Part shown: one piece after another, positions 55,601-64,000 of the stretch | How positions within the stretch are numbered: the stretch's first letter is position 1 | Layout: every line of letters begins with the position of its first letter | Origin: Edaphochlamys debaryana | Lineage: Eukaryota > Chlorophyta > Chlorophyceae > Chlamydomonadales | DNA: 64,000 nucleotides | Direction: 5' to 3' | Assembly: GCA_016858145.1 (NCBI GenBank) | Contig: JAEHOE010000139.1 | Location: 124,001-188,000 of the forward strand | Notes under the pieces: model-generated | Told to the model about the DNA's origin: nothing | What the model saw: only the letters and a program-made list of their open reading frames with translations | Databases searched by the model: none | Program-made: the position numbers and the translations under genes

Positions 55601-57519
55601 TCTGGGCTGCGTGAGAGCAGGGAGGAGAGGTGCCGGTTGCGCAGCGCGAGGAGGTCATCGAGGAAACGTTTAGTGAAGCGGAACGCCCAGAGAATCCCCT
55701 TTGCTGCCGCGGTAGTGCTGGCCCGGTAGTACTGGCGCAAAAGGGAAAGGGAAGTGAGGGGAAAACAGAGATCATAGGAGCGCCCCCCGCGCCTTCCATG
55801 GGCCCTGCTTCCAGCCGACCCCTCTCTCCCACCGCCCCCCGCCTCCCACCTGCCGCCCCGGATGGAGGTCCGGCAGGCGGGTGCGGCGCCGGGCATCCTC
55901 AGACTGCAGAGGGGTGGGGGTGGGGGGGGTCAGACGTAGGGGGGGGGTGTGACAAACAGGTCGATCTCGGCCAACTCTTGGCCCCGTACGACCGTAGGGC
56001 TACGCGCGTGCCGTACGGCAGCCGCACCGCACCGCTGCCGTACCATACCGCACCTGCAGGAAGCGCAGGTGCAGGTAGGAGTTGCTCCAGTCCATGAAGG
56101 CGAAGGGGGTCTTGCCCACGCCCCCGCCCGTGCCGCCCGCAGCAGCAGGGCTCTCCCGGTAAAAGGAGCTGGGGTGGGGGGTGGCGGGGAGGGGCATGGG
56201 GGTGGACGGGCATGGGTCAAGAGGCGGGCGCACGATGCCCCCCGGTCGGTTGAGGAGGGCGGTCACAGGCGAGGCGTGGGGGCTGGGGGTGCGGGCCACG
56301 CCCCCCGGGGAAGGGGCCTGGGCCCCATTGGGGGCTGCCCAACCCCAGCCGCATCGCCACCCCCGTGTGCCAACACAGACATGTACCGATACCGCGCCCC
56401 CCAGCTCCAGACACATCCCGCGCAACCCCCCAGCCCCACTGCCAGAGCGCAGAGACAGAGCCGCCCCCACCCCCCAGCCGCCACGCCCCCCCTTCCCCCC
56501 ACCCCGCCGCTGCAGCCGCACCGTGTGGCGGAGAGTGACACATGGTGGTACCTGGGGAGAAGAAACGGAGGCGGGGGGAGGTCAGCGGCGGGCTCAAGGT
56601 CTTAGGAATAGCACGATCAGCACACACGACGCCCGACACGCCCATACACACATGTCCCTGCCCCCCTTCTCCCCCCCCTCCCCCCCCCCCTTCCCTCCCC
56701 CTCCCCCCCCGCTCCCCCCCCCCACTTGTTGATCAGCTCCAGGTAGTCGTCCAACACGTCCCGCGGCACCGGGCCCACGGGCAGAACGGCCTGGGGGGCC
56801 AGGGGGGTGGGGGAGACCCGGTCGCCTGGGAGGGGCGGGCCGCCAGCTACCCGCCAGGGGCACCCGGTCCCCCGCCCAGCAGAGCGGCCCCTGATACAGG
56901 GCTTACAGCCAAACCCCAATCCTCGCAACTCCCATGTCTGCACCCCCGAACCCCAGGCCCAGTTCAGGCCCCCCTAGGCCCATGGCCACGGGCACTTGTG
57001 AGGGAGAGGGCGACCAGGAACATGTGGGGCCGACCGAGTGGTGCGGCCGGCGGCCCCCTCATAGGTCCCCGTGCACCCCGCGGTGCCAGCCACCCAGCCT
57101 GTGGCCTCCCTCATCCCTGCTTTTACGCCCTCACCCCAGCCCTCGGCAGCCCTGAGGCCCGCCCGGCCCGCACGTCCCCAGCCTTGCGGCCCCGCCCCTT
57201 TCCCTCAACTGCCGTTCGACCGGCTGTATCCCCTCTTTTGACGTGAGTCCAGCCCCCACCCTGACGGCAGCGCCTCCTGAAATTTCACGAACAAGGGGCT
57301 GAGGCCAGGTAATACACTCCCCGAGTTGCAGCCCCGGTCAACAGAGACACGGGGGGGCCCTTCCCGTCCACCCCCAACCTGGCCAGCCGGGACCGTGCAG
57401 CAGCAGCTGTCGTGACCAGCCGGTGCCCCGTTGCCTCCATCGTCCTTCGTTCTCACCACTCGTATTTCGCCAGCGGTCAGCAGGCTGACGCCCGGCTCCA
57501 CCGAACGCGCCGACGACAT
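41318..57519 (-). CDS. TRS120: TRS120/TRAPPC9, TRAPPII complex subunit, about 37 exons
   Basis: The N-terminal two thirds follow plant TRS120 almost motif by motif: GEIRV-AVLPVGPVP, SFYRESP, LALLGIVYGP, VVRCFVFEP, DLVMFPPG, HDLAAALL-EFEKWM, GDMCLLAGSPRDAAEH, GDWVWYGAALEG. TRS120 is part of TRAPPII, the Golgi/trans-Golgi tether that activates Rab11/Ypt31-type GTPases. In-phase exons: 57519-57457, 56790-56726, 56551-56522, 56168-56054, 54394-54312, 54148-54027, 53846-53778, 53507-53442, 53246-53084, 52831-52771, 52491-52326, 52153-52114, 51908-51827, 51492-51409, 51277-51206, 50977-50768, 50559-50381, 50197-50138, 49974-49687, 49523-49461; the rest run down to 41318 and are less precise. The junction 50381/50197 does not keep phase as written, suggesting a missed splice site or an indel. 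Two introns (after 50768 and 49461) have GC donors. The C-terminal half has Ig-like strands interrupted by large Gly/Ala/Pro inserts, making it longer than the land-plant protein. Confidence 0.88.
44834..44863 (+). repeat. Dispersed 30-bp motif, copy 1
   Basis: ATGGCGGCAGCCAGCGAGCC continuing CGATGCGCAC, within a TRS120 intron. Related copies at 54469-54494 and, inverted, 60047-60076. Confidence 0.8.
52548..52600 (-). repeat. Dead duplicate of the start of a TRS120 exon
   Basis: About 45 bp matching the 5' part of the exon 52491-52326 (MAAARVAEVLN), offset about 106 bp upstream in the intron. The real exon is preceded by CTGACAG; the copy is preceded by CTTTTCGG with no AG acceptor, so it should not be spliced in. 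Confidence 0.8.
53659..53710 (-). repeat. Duplicate of a TRS120 exon segment with its donor site
   Basis: About 50 bp nearly identical to the end of exon 53846-53778 (HLEVWMHDLAAALLT plus GTGGGG donor), offset 118 bp downstream in the intron. Its nearest acceptor would put it out of frame with both neighbours, while the flanking real exons join perfectly, so it is judged a non-functional duplicate. Confidence 0.8.
54469..54494 (+). repeat. Dispersed 30-bp motif, copy 2
   Basis: GCGGCGGCCAGCGAGCCCGA continuing TGCGCAC, in the large TRS120 intron upstream of exon 54394-54312. Confidence 0.75.
55090..55790 (-). pseudogene. 5'-truncated Penelope-like element reverse transcriptase
   Basis: A minus-strand frame ending at 55090 encodes the end of a reverse transcriptase: FRFTKRFLDDLLALRN (catalytic box with FLDD), then MPFLDLLLVH, YDKR, SRFVHFTSSVNEAAK and a thumb-like helical end with LIRQGYGRRLLEHR. 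The FLD-L, KR and G-Y pattern after the catalytic box is characteristic of Penelope-like RTs. The fingers and N-terminal palm are missing, as is any GIY-YIG endonuclease, so it is a 5'-truncated copy. It lies entirely in the 1.66-kb TRS120 intron between exons 56168-56054 and 54394-54312, in the same orientation as the gene. The frame is still open, so the insertion is not ancient. Confidence 0.7.
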
Positions 57520-57949
57520 CCTTCAGCCGGGCTTGCACCGGGCTGCTCCTCCTGGGGCCGTTGGCCCCTCAGATCATCAATGTTTCGTTGCCATGCGTCA
57601 CGTTGCTTGTCCGGAAGGTGCGCAGAGCCGGTCTGCCGAAAAGCCCGCGAAATCTCCCAGGGCTTGAGCTCAATACCTATCCTATTCTCATTTGGGCCTA
57701 GCGAGCACGATCTTTCGGCGGGGAACAGTCGGTTTACCCCGCGGAATCGGCTTGTCAGTGGCACGCGATCACGACGGTTTGGCGCAAGCCTGGAAGTGCC
57801 CTCCACACACACAGTGCCTGCTGCTGCCCGGTGCTTAGACGTTGTGCAAAGGACAGCAGCGATAATAGCAAACCCGGCAAAACAAGTACGCCCGGCGGAC
57901 GTAGTTTCCTGCCGCTCCACGCCTGCCGCCTGCTCGACGAAACACACAG
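57520..57949. promoter_or_regulatory. Shared divergent promoter, TRS120 (-) and DnaJ (+)
   Basis: 430 bp separate the two predicted start codons, so both 5' UTRs and promoters must fit here. No TATA box stood out. Confidence 0.5.
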
Positions 57950-60823
57950 ATGCAAGCAGCGCTGACAACTAGCGCTCGCGCGGCAGCCGCGGGCTGCCTG
58001 CCGCGGTCGACGAGCCAAATCGCTGGGGCATCGCCTGCTTCGTCAGGGCCTGCTCGCGGCTGTCAATTGGGCGTGGGCGCTAGCGCTCGCGCGGCTCTGG
58101 TTCCGCGTGTTGGAGGCGGAATCGGAGGCGGGGGGCGCGGGCTGCAGAGCAGGCGGGAGGCGGTGGTGTGCCATGCCCAAAGTGAGTGGCGGGGGCTGGC
58201 GGGGGCTGGGGCGTGCGACACCTGGCGGGGGGGAGCACAGGCCCCTGCAAGCCCGGACCGCCTCCCGGCGCTCCCACGCGTCTGGAGCCTCACCCCACGG
58301 CCCCTTCAGCTCAATCAGGCTCAACCACCGCCAGCATAATAGGCCCCTCAACCCCCGCCCCCCGCCCAGCCAAAGCCTTAGCTGCCACACCCCGCAGGCC
58401 CCGCCCCGGCTGCTTCCCCTTTCCCTCCCTCCCCCCATACCCACCCTTCCTCCCACCCCCGCCACCCCGCATTTACCCCCCCTCAACCCCGACCCCAACC
58501 CCAAAGAGTCCTTCTACGAGGTCCTGGGCGTCTCCCCCTCCGCCTCGGATCGCGACATCAAGGCCTCCTACCGCAAGCTGGCCATGAAGCTGCACCCGGA
58601 CGTGAACAAGGCGGTGAGGGGGGCAAGAGGGGGGGGGAGGGGAGAGGGAGGGGAGGAGGGAGGGGGGGCGAGGGGGGCAAGAGGGGGAGGAGGGGGGGGG
58701 GGGTTGAGGGGGGAAAGGGTGAGGGGGCGGAGGGGGGCCGTTCAACTTATCCAGTACTCGGTGCATGTGGGAAGGGGCGGATGGCACTGGCCAGAGTCTG
58801 CTCCGTGACGTCATTTCTCTCCCTCCCCCCCCCCTCTTGCCTCCCCCCCCCATTTGCCTCCCTTCCCCCCAAAAGCCTGACGCACAGAAGCGCTTCATGG
58901 AGGTCAAGGTGGCCTACGAGACCCTCAGCGACGCCAAGCAGAGGGCAGAGTACGACAGGCGGCTGAGGATGGTACGGCAGCGGATCTCGGGCCTACGGGG
59001 GCGGGGTGCAAGGGGGAGGAGAGGGGGCATGGAGGTGCCCACGCCCCTCGTCCGAGGGCGGCCCCCGCTAGCCCGCCCCGCCGGCTTGCCGGTGACCCTC
59101 CCTCCTCTCTCATCTTCCTGTCTGTTCCTCACCTCCCGACGTTACCCCCCCCCCTACCCCATTACCCCCCTTCAGGGTGGCTTCGCGGGCGGCGCGGGAC
59201 GCGCGGGCTACGGCACCGGCGGCGCGTGGGGCAGCAGCGGCGCGAGCTACGGCGGCAGCAGCGGGTTCGGGGGCTACGGGGGGTACGGCCCCGGGGCGGG
59301 GGCGGGCGGGGGCTACAACGCGGAGCCCGTGCCCGGCTTGGTGGGTGCCCCATAGGGGGGTGGGGAGGGGCAGGGGGAGGAGGTGGAAAGGAGGGAAGGA
59401 GGGGGAAGGGAGGAGGGGGTTATCGCATGGGCAGGGAGGGAGCCGGGCGGAGGCAGGGCGAGGCGGGTTCATGAAAGGTGGAAGCATGGCGGGGGCGGTA
59501 CGGAGGTGCTCATAGGCCGTCCCAAGGAGTCAAGCTTGCGTGGGTCGGCACCGGTCGTAACCAACTGCCTTCCCCTCTACCCGCCCTGTCCTCCCCTTGC
59601 CCCTTACCTCCCCCCCATCCCTCTCCCCCCACTGTCAGGACGAGCTGCTCAAGGACCTTGAGAAGGAGTTCACGGCGTGGGTCAACCAGCGGTCCAAGGC
59701 GCGGGGCGGCAAGGCGCGCAGCCTGGTGGAGGAGCTGGAGGACCTGGGCGGGGTGAGGGGCGGGCGGAGGGGGGGTCCGGGTTAATCGTGTGTGTATGGG
59801 CGTGTGGCATGTGGAGGAGCTGCAGGACTTGGGCGGGGTGAGGTGGAGGGGAGGACGGAGGGGGGTGCGGAGGGAGATCGTGTGTGTTTTTTACTGCTCG
59901 TGTACGGGCGTGTGCCTGGTGGAGGAGCTCGAGGACCTGGGCGGGGTGAGGCGGAGGGGGGCTTGACATGAGGATGCATGGGCGGGTGGTGGGCCAGTCT
60001 ATCTCCCTGCCTTCTACCTGACCCCTCCCCCCCTCCCTCCCCCCTGGTGCACATCGGGCTCGCTGGCTGCCGCCATCCCTTTCAAGCTCTCCAATCTCTC
60101 CAATCTCATTCTCACCCCCCCTTCCTCCCCCCTCCCCCTCCACTCCCCACCCCGGCAGGAGTTCCTGGACTTCCTGGAGGACGCGCTGGGCATCAAGGAG
60201 CAGCCGGGGGGGGAGGGGCCGGGGGCCAAGGGCGCCTCGGGGCCCTCGGGGGCGAGCCGGGGGACCGGGGGGGCGGCCGGGGGCTGGGAGCCGCGCAACG
60301 CCGCGGAGGCCTTTGACGCGCTGTGGCAGGCGTACGGCGAGCCGGCCGCCGGAAACAAGTCCTCCTCGTCCTCCTCGTCCTCGTACTCTTCCAGGTGTGT
60401 GTATGGCCCAGCGCCTGCTAATTCGTGATGTAGCGCTGGGTTTAAAGGGGGTTTGTGGTTTAGCGCTGGGTTTAAAGGGGCCCAGGACGGCCCCAACGTC
60501 CTCTCCGTAGTCTTCCAGGTGTGCGGTGGTTGGCCCTTCTCAAGCTGACCGTTCGATGGCCGTGCGTGGCGACCAGGCGCAAACACATTCGAGCCATGCT
60601 CCACTTGCGTGCTCAGACCCCTGCCCTTGGGTAGCCTGCTGTGCTGACGCCCCTTCCGGCCTCCCTCACACGCGCCCCCCCCCCTTCGCCCCCTCCCCTC
60701 AGCTCTGGTTCATCACAGCAAGCCCCGCCGCCACGCCCACCGCCCCCGCCGCCCAAGCGGGATCCAGATGCGGATCTGGATGCGGAGCTGGCGGCGCTCA
60801 AGCGGAAGCTGGGGAAGCAGTAG
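57950..60823 (+). CDS. DnaJ/Hsp40 J-domain protein, probably plastid-targeted, 356 aa
   Basis: Seven exons join in phase: 57950-58181, 58507-58613, 58876-58971, 59176-59340, 59639-59752, 60159-60394, 60703-60823 (1,071 nt). The first 78 residues are Ala/Ser/Arg-rich with no acidic residues until near the end, a typical algal chloroplast (or mitochondrial) transit peptide. The J domain occupies about 78-145: [20 protein letters not shown], then the HPD triad in [11 protein letters not shown] and [15 protein letters not shown]. It stimulates Hsp70 ATPase. A Gly/Tyr-rich region follows, then helical segments and a Ser/Pro-rich C-terminus ending [14 protein letters not shown]. There is no CxxCxGxG zinc domain, so it is a type III (J-only) co-chaperone with an unknown client. 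Confidence 0.88.
59806..59955 (+). repeat. Two extra copies of a DnaJ exon-intron junction
   Basis: The end of exon 5 plus its donor (GAGGAGCTGGAGGACCTGGG, then CGGGGTGAGG, to about 59757) recurs at about 59812-59845 and 59915-59950 with few changes, each keeping GGCGGG-GTGAGG. The intron therefore has three candidate 5' splice sites. Use of a later one would add an in-frame TAA (about 59784). Confidence 0.85.
60047..60076 (-). repeat. Dispersed 30-bp motif, copy 3 (inverted)
   Basis: Reverse complement of the motif at 44834-44863 with one change (GTGCACATCGGGCTCGCTGG continuing CTGCCGCCAT). In a DnaJ intron. Confidence 0.8.
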
Positions 60824-61300
60824 CGGCTGGGCGCGGGGAAGCTGGCGGAAGCTGGTTTGGCCGTTGCGGGACTTGCAGTAGCGGGGCACGAGAGCTGGGT
60901 GAAGGCACTGACGGAAAGGGCTGTAGCAGGGAGGATGAGGGCGAGTGGAAGGATGTTGGCGCGAACTGTGAGGAGGGGGGGGGGGTCTTGGGAGAAGGCG
61001 AACGTTGCGTGGAAACTGGAGACGCAACCTGAGGCGAGCGGAAGAGGGCTGGCGCGGGGCGGATGGGATACGGGCTAGGGCAAGGCACGGGAGAGCAATC
61101 CCGCCTCGCCTCGCGTCCGTCACCAATTGTCAGGCGCAGCGGCACTGCATGATGCTGGGGCCAAGAGGTCACTGGGCTTCAGGGTGCGATATTTACATAA
61201 GTACATTGGGAACCAGCTCCGAGCCGAGGCTGAGAGAGGCGCCATGCTGGCTGCTGCACGGGGTGGTCTGTGCTCGCAGGGGCCGTGCAGCGTAGTCCGG
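60824..61300. other. DnaJ 3' UTR and spacer
   Basis: No ORF or repeat recognised. The first few hundred bases are presumably 3' UTR. Confidence 0.4.
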
Positions 61301-62084
61301 ATGGCGACGATGGGGGATGCAGCTGACCGTAAGTAGGCTGCGTGGGGTGATGGGGCCGGGGCAACGAGTGGCAGGTGGGGCCAAGGCGGTGTGCAGCCAG
61401 AGGGCTGCGGCAAGGGGTCGGAGGGCATCGCCGCCTGAGTCCCGGCTAGCCGCAGCAGGAGCTCGCTTGGCTGACTGCAGGGCCAAAGGAGGCTGACTGC
61501 AGGGCCAAGGAGTGCGCTTCACGGCTGGCACTACCCTAGCGGTTGAATGATATCTCCGCCGGCCGACGCTCCAGCCGACTGACTGACTGAGATGGTAACA
61601 TTGGCCTGCGGCTCTGATCGGGGTCTGATGCGCGGAGGAGAGGCAGGCGCAGCGTGTGGGGACAGTCCCGGGTTACTTCACATCCCCGGCACACGCTGCG
61701 TCCCATCAGCTGCCGACGAGCAAGAAGGATTCAAGGCTGCCTGGCCACTGCAGGTGGGTCGCGGGCCTCTTGGGAGCTGAGCTACTGCCGATGTGAGGGC
61801 GCGCAGCTGGACCGAGCAGCTTGAGGCAGACGCGCCGCACAACGGCATAGCCACACGGTTACATGGCTCTAAGCACTGGCACCCGCGGCGCACTGCCCTC
61901 GGGCGCCCGTATCCCGCATGTTAACGGGGCGTCAAGACGCCAACCGGCCGCGCCCGTCACTGCACCCGACGGATTGTACACCGCCGCACGCCCACCCCCG
62001 GGAGCGACCGGGCGCCCCTTTGGAGCCGCACCAACGCTCCTCACCGTCACAAGAGGCGCACCACCCGTCTTTCCACCACTGTAG
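61301..62084 (+). CDS. Possible small gene, weak
   Basis: ATG at 61301 opens nine codons (MATMGDAAD) followed by a good donor GTAAGT. A middle segment ending DEQEGFKAAWPLQ before a GTGGGT donor (about 61752) and a terminal open stretch 61863-62084 could be later exons. The phases were not resolved and nothing resembles a known family. It would converge with NTF2. A tandem GCTGACTGCAGGGCCAA repeat lies at about 61470-61510. Confidence 0.2.
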
Positions 62085-62324
62085 GTAAACCGCCCTCAGC
62101 CCTCGAGCGTCATCGCACTGCCGCCAGACTCCCGAAGGGCTCCAGCTCACTTTCCTCAAGGTTCCAAAACGCGCTCCAACGCGCTCCCAGGCGCATCAGC
62201 CACTCGCGGAGTGCTCCCCGCCCCGGCTCCCGCCCGCATCCACCCAGCTCGCTCAACTGCCTCCGGCTGCGGCTCTCCATCCAAGGCTTCTCCAACGGCC
62301 GGCAGCTTCGACTCCGCGAGTGGC

Positions 62325-63341
62325 TTAGCCGTAGTTGAGGCGGAACATGTCTGCGAAGGGGTCGGACGAGGGGGAAAGAGGCAGGAAAGGAAGCTTGAGA
62401 GCCGCGGCATGAAGACGGACCAGGCGAGGGGGGCTGGCCCCCGAGGTGAGACGGAAATGAACATGTGCGGAAGAGGAAAGCGGCAATGAAGCCAGCCGGT
62501 GTGGTGGCAGAGGCCGTTGGGGATATAATAGACAACGGGGCGTAGTGCCGCGGTGATTGGCGTCGCATGATGTTGGCCGACGCAGAATGCCTGTGCCTGT
62601 GAACGGGGAACCCTTCCGCCCGAAGGCTTCCAGGCTGAAAGTACCCCCCTAGAGTAACCGTTGGGAGAGCTGGAGACACCAGCCCTGACGCTCCCGGCCC
62701 ACCCGGCAAATCCGCCTGAACCAGGCACATACCGTTGGTGACAACGAAGCTGCTGGAGGGCGTGGGCATGAGGTGGAACGCCTGGCTGAACTTCAGCGGC
62801 ATGTTTTCCCCCTCGGGCTTCGGGGGCGGGACGCGCGGGAAAAGCGAGGGTCAGAGCCTCCTCCTGTGTTTTGGCCCGAGCAGCGCGAGCTGCAGCCAGC
62901 GGACCCCGCCCTGTCTCAACCCGGTGCCCCTCAGCTTGTTCGCGGCCTGTGCGCACCATGAGCTTGCCGGTCACGAAAATGAGGATTCCGCCCGAGATCG
63001 AGGGCTGGATGTCCACGGTGTCGCGCTGCACCGCGACGTTCTGGAAGGGCATAGTGGTCAGCTTCCCAATGATGGCCTGCTGGCCCTGGAACTTGGCGCC
63101 CTCAAAGGTGAGCAGGCTGGTGTCCTGGTACAGGCTGGCCAGGCCCGCGCGGTTGGTGGCAAAGAGCCCATAGAAGTAGTCTAGGAACGCCTGTCGGTTC
63201 AAGGGAGGCAAAGCGTTTGTTCAGGGCTGCAACTCGGGCCCAAAGCTGCCGATCGCGCGGGCTTTGCACCCCGCCGCATTTCTAGCCATAGAAGGATCAA
63301 GGCATCACTTACGCGGCCAACAGCCTCTGGATCGGCCATGG
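62325..63341 (-). CDS. NTF2: Nuclear transport factor 2 (NTF2), 123 aa
   Basis: Four exons join in phase: 63341-63315, 63190-62957, 62817-62733, 62350-62325 (372 nt), giving 123 residues, the usual NTF2 length. The start is MADPEAVGR, then AFLDYFYGLFATNRAGLASL, SLLTFEGAKFQGQQAI and KLTTMPFQ. Next come DIQPSISGGILIFVTGKL and PLKFSQAFHLMP, ending in the diagnostic FRLNYG. NTF2 is a dimeric carrier that binds RanGDP and FG nucleoporins and returns Ran to the nucleus, maintaining the RanGTP gradient. All introns are GT-AG. It is convergent with whatever lies at 61.3-62.1 kb. Confidence 0.95.
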
Positions 63342-64000
63342 TTGCGAGATAGGCGCGCGGCGGGAAGTGCTTCGGAAGATGGCCGTGCTGAGTCTAGCAG
63401 CTAGACGTCGCAACCCGATGCGGTGTTTGTCGCCTTGCGTGGTAGGTGTAGAGGAGCTGTGAGTCGCAGCCGCTTTGAGTTGCCGCCCCCGTACGGGTTC
63501 GTGTGCACACGCCGACAGCGCCGCACCCCCCTCCGGCCCGCACAGTTTGAACTCGCAGCCTGGACCATGAGTAGCACGGGCCGTCCCTCCTCCAAGCCCT
63601 TCTGGAAGGCACGCAACACACGATGCGATGGTGTCGTCTTGCGTATTCCGTGTATAGGAGCTGTAAGCCGCAGCGGCTTTGAGTTACGGCCCCCGCGTAC
63701 AGGTTCATGTGTGTGCTGCGCACGACCGCTGCACCTCCCTCCGCCCCGCACCGGTTGAACTCGTAACCAGGAGCTGTACCATGAGCAGCATGGGCCTGTC
63801 GCCCCTATGAAGATAACAAGGCCAGCCCTTCCCCCCCAGTTCATTCCACCCCCCTATACCCTGTCGCATCCGGCTGGTGGGCCAGACCCGGCTAGTTGCC
63901 GTTGCATTGACCCCCCGGACCTTTCATCTCATCCCCATGACGCCCATGCTGTTCTGCACCTGATCCCTTCCACCCAGAGGTCCATCCGGAGAGGGGAGGC
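63342..64000. repeat. Diverged tandem duplication, about 215-bp period
   Basis: About 63418-63600 and 63633-63800 are two copies of one unit, with shared blocks such as GGAGCTGTRAGYCGCAGC, GCTTTGAGTTRCSGCCCC and GGTTCRTGTG. Beyond 63840 there is nothing recognisable up to the window edge. The NTF2 promoter presumably lies within 63342-63420. Confidence 0.7.

Noticed and set aside
1..64000. tRNA, rRNA or organelle-derived insertions
   Set aside because: No cloverleaf-like or rRNA-like segments were recognised on a read-through; a dedicated covariance search was not possible here.

Overview
This is nuclear DNA from a volvocine-type green alga (Chlamydomonas and relatives). The evidence is very high GC, strong G/C third-position bias, genes split into many short exons by 60-300 bp GT-AG introns (plus a few GC-AG), Gly/Ala/Pro-rich inserts in otherwise conserved eukaryotic proteins, and a mix of Ty3/gypsy, LINE-like and Penelope-like retroelements. 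No tRNA, rRNA, CRISPR array or bacterial-style operon was seen. Exon coordinates in the entries were worked out by hand from splice signals and phase-checked, so they are predictions.

Layout. (1) 1-1312: end of a frameshifted Ulp1-like protease ORF, probably from a transposon. (2) 1559-4027 (-): five-exon gene for an unrecognised 614-aa protein. (3) 5173-9831 (+): eleven-exon gene for a probable secreted or anchored protein with a Pro-rich stalk and two ShK-type six-cysteine modules. (4) 9928-31895: a 22 kb repeat island bounded by a perfect 25-bp inverted repeat with CACTA ends and subterminal AACGC/GCGTT-rich tracts. It holds a 238-bp tandem array, a 12-bp minisatellite leading into a LINE ORF1-like gene, a very young full-length Ty3/gypsy element (1,343-bp LTRs, 2,756-aa polyprotein with an embedded PHD finger), a 364-bp satellite with three-unit higher-order structure, a 103-bp array, and inverted satellite copies. 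(5) 32038-32493: a small element with imperfect inverted ends. (6) 32780-33375: a decayed copy of the 3' end of the TRS120 gene found further right.

(7) 33382-37257 (-): a 663-aa U-box E3 ligase with an N-terminal helical bundle resembling MLKL/HeLo adaptor domains and C-terminal ankyrin repeats, one repeat per exon. (8) 37703-40743 (-): a 457-aa leucine-rich-repeat protein of the AMN1/F-box-LRR type. (9) 41318-57519 (-): TRS120/TRAPPC9, a TRAPPII vesicle-tethering subunit with about 37 exons; one intron contains a 5'-truncated Penelope-like reverse transcriptase. (10) 57950-60823 (+): a probable plastid DnaJ (J-domain) protein, divergent from TRS120 across a 430-bp shared promoter. (11) 62325-63341 (-): NTF2, nuclear transport factor 2. 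The right edge carries a diverged tandem duplication.

The host genes are unrelated housekeeping or signalling genes (vesicle tethering, nuclear import, chaperone, ubiquitination) and do not form a pathway. The more unusual material is the 22 kb island and a recurring pattern of small tandem duplications of exon-intron junctions in TRS120 and the DnaJ gene.
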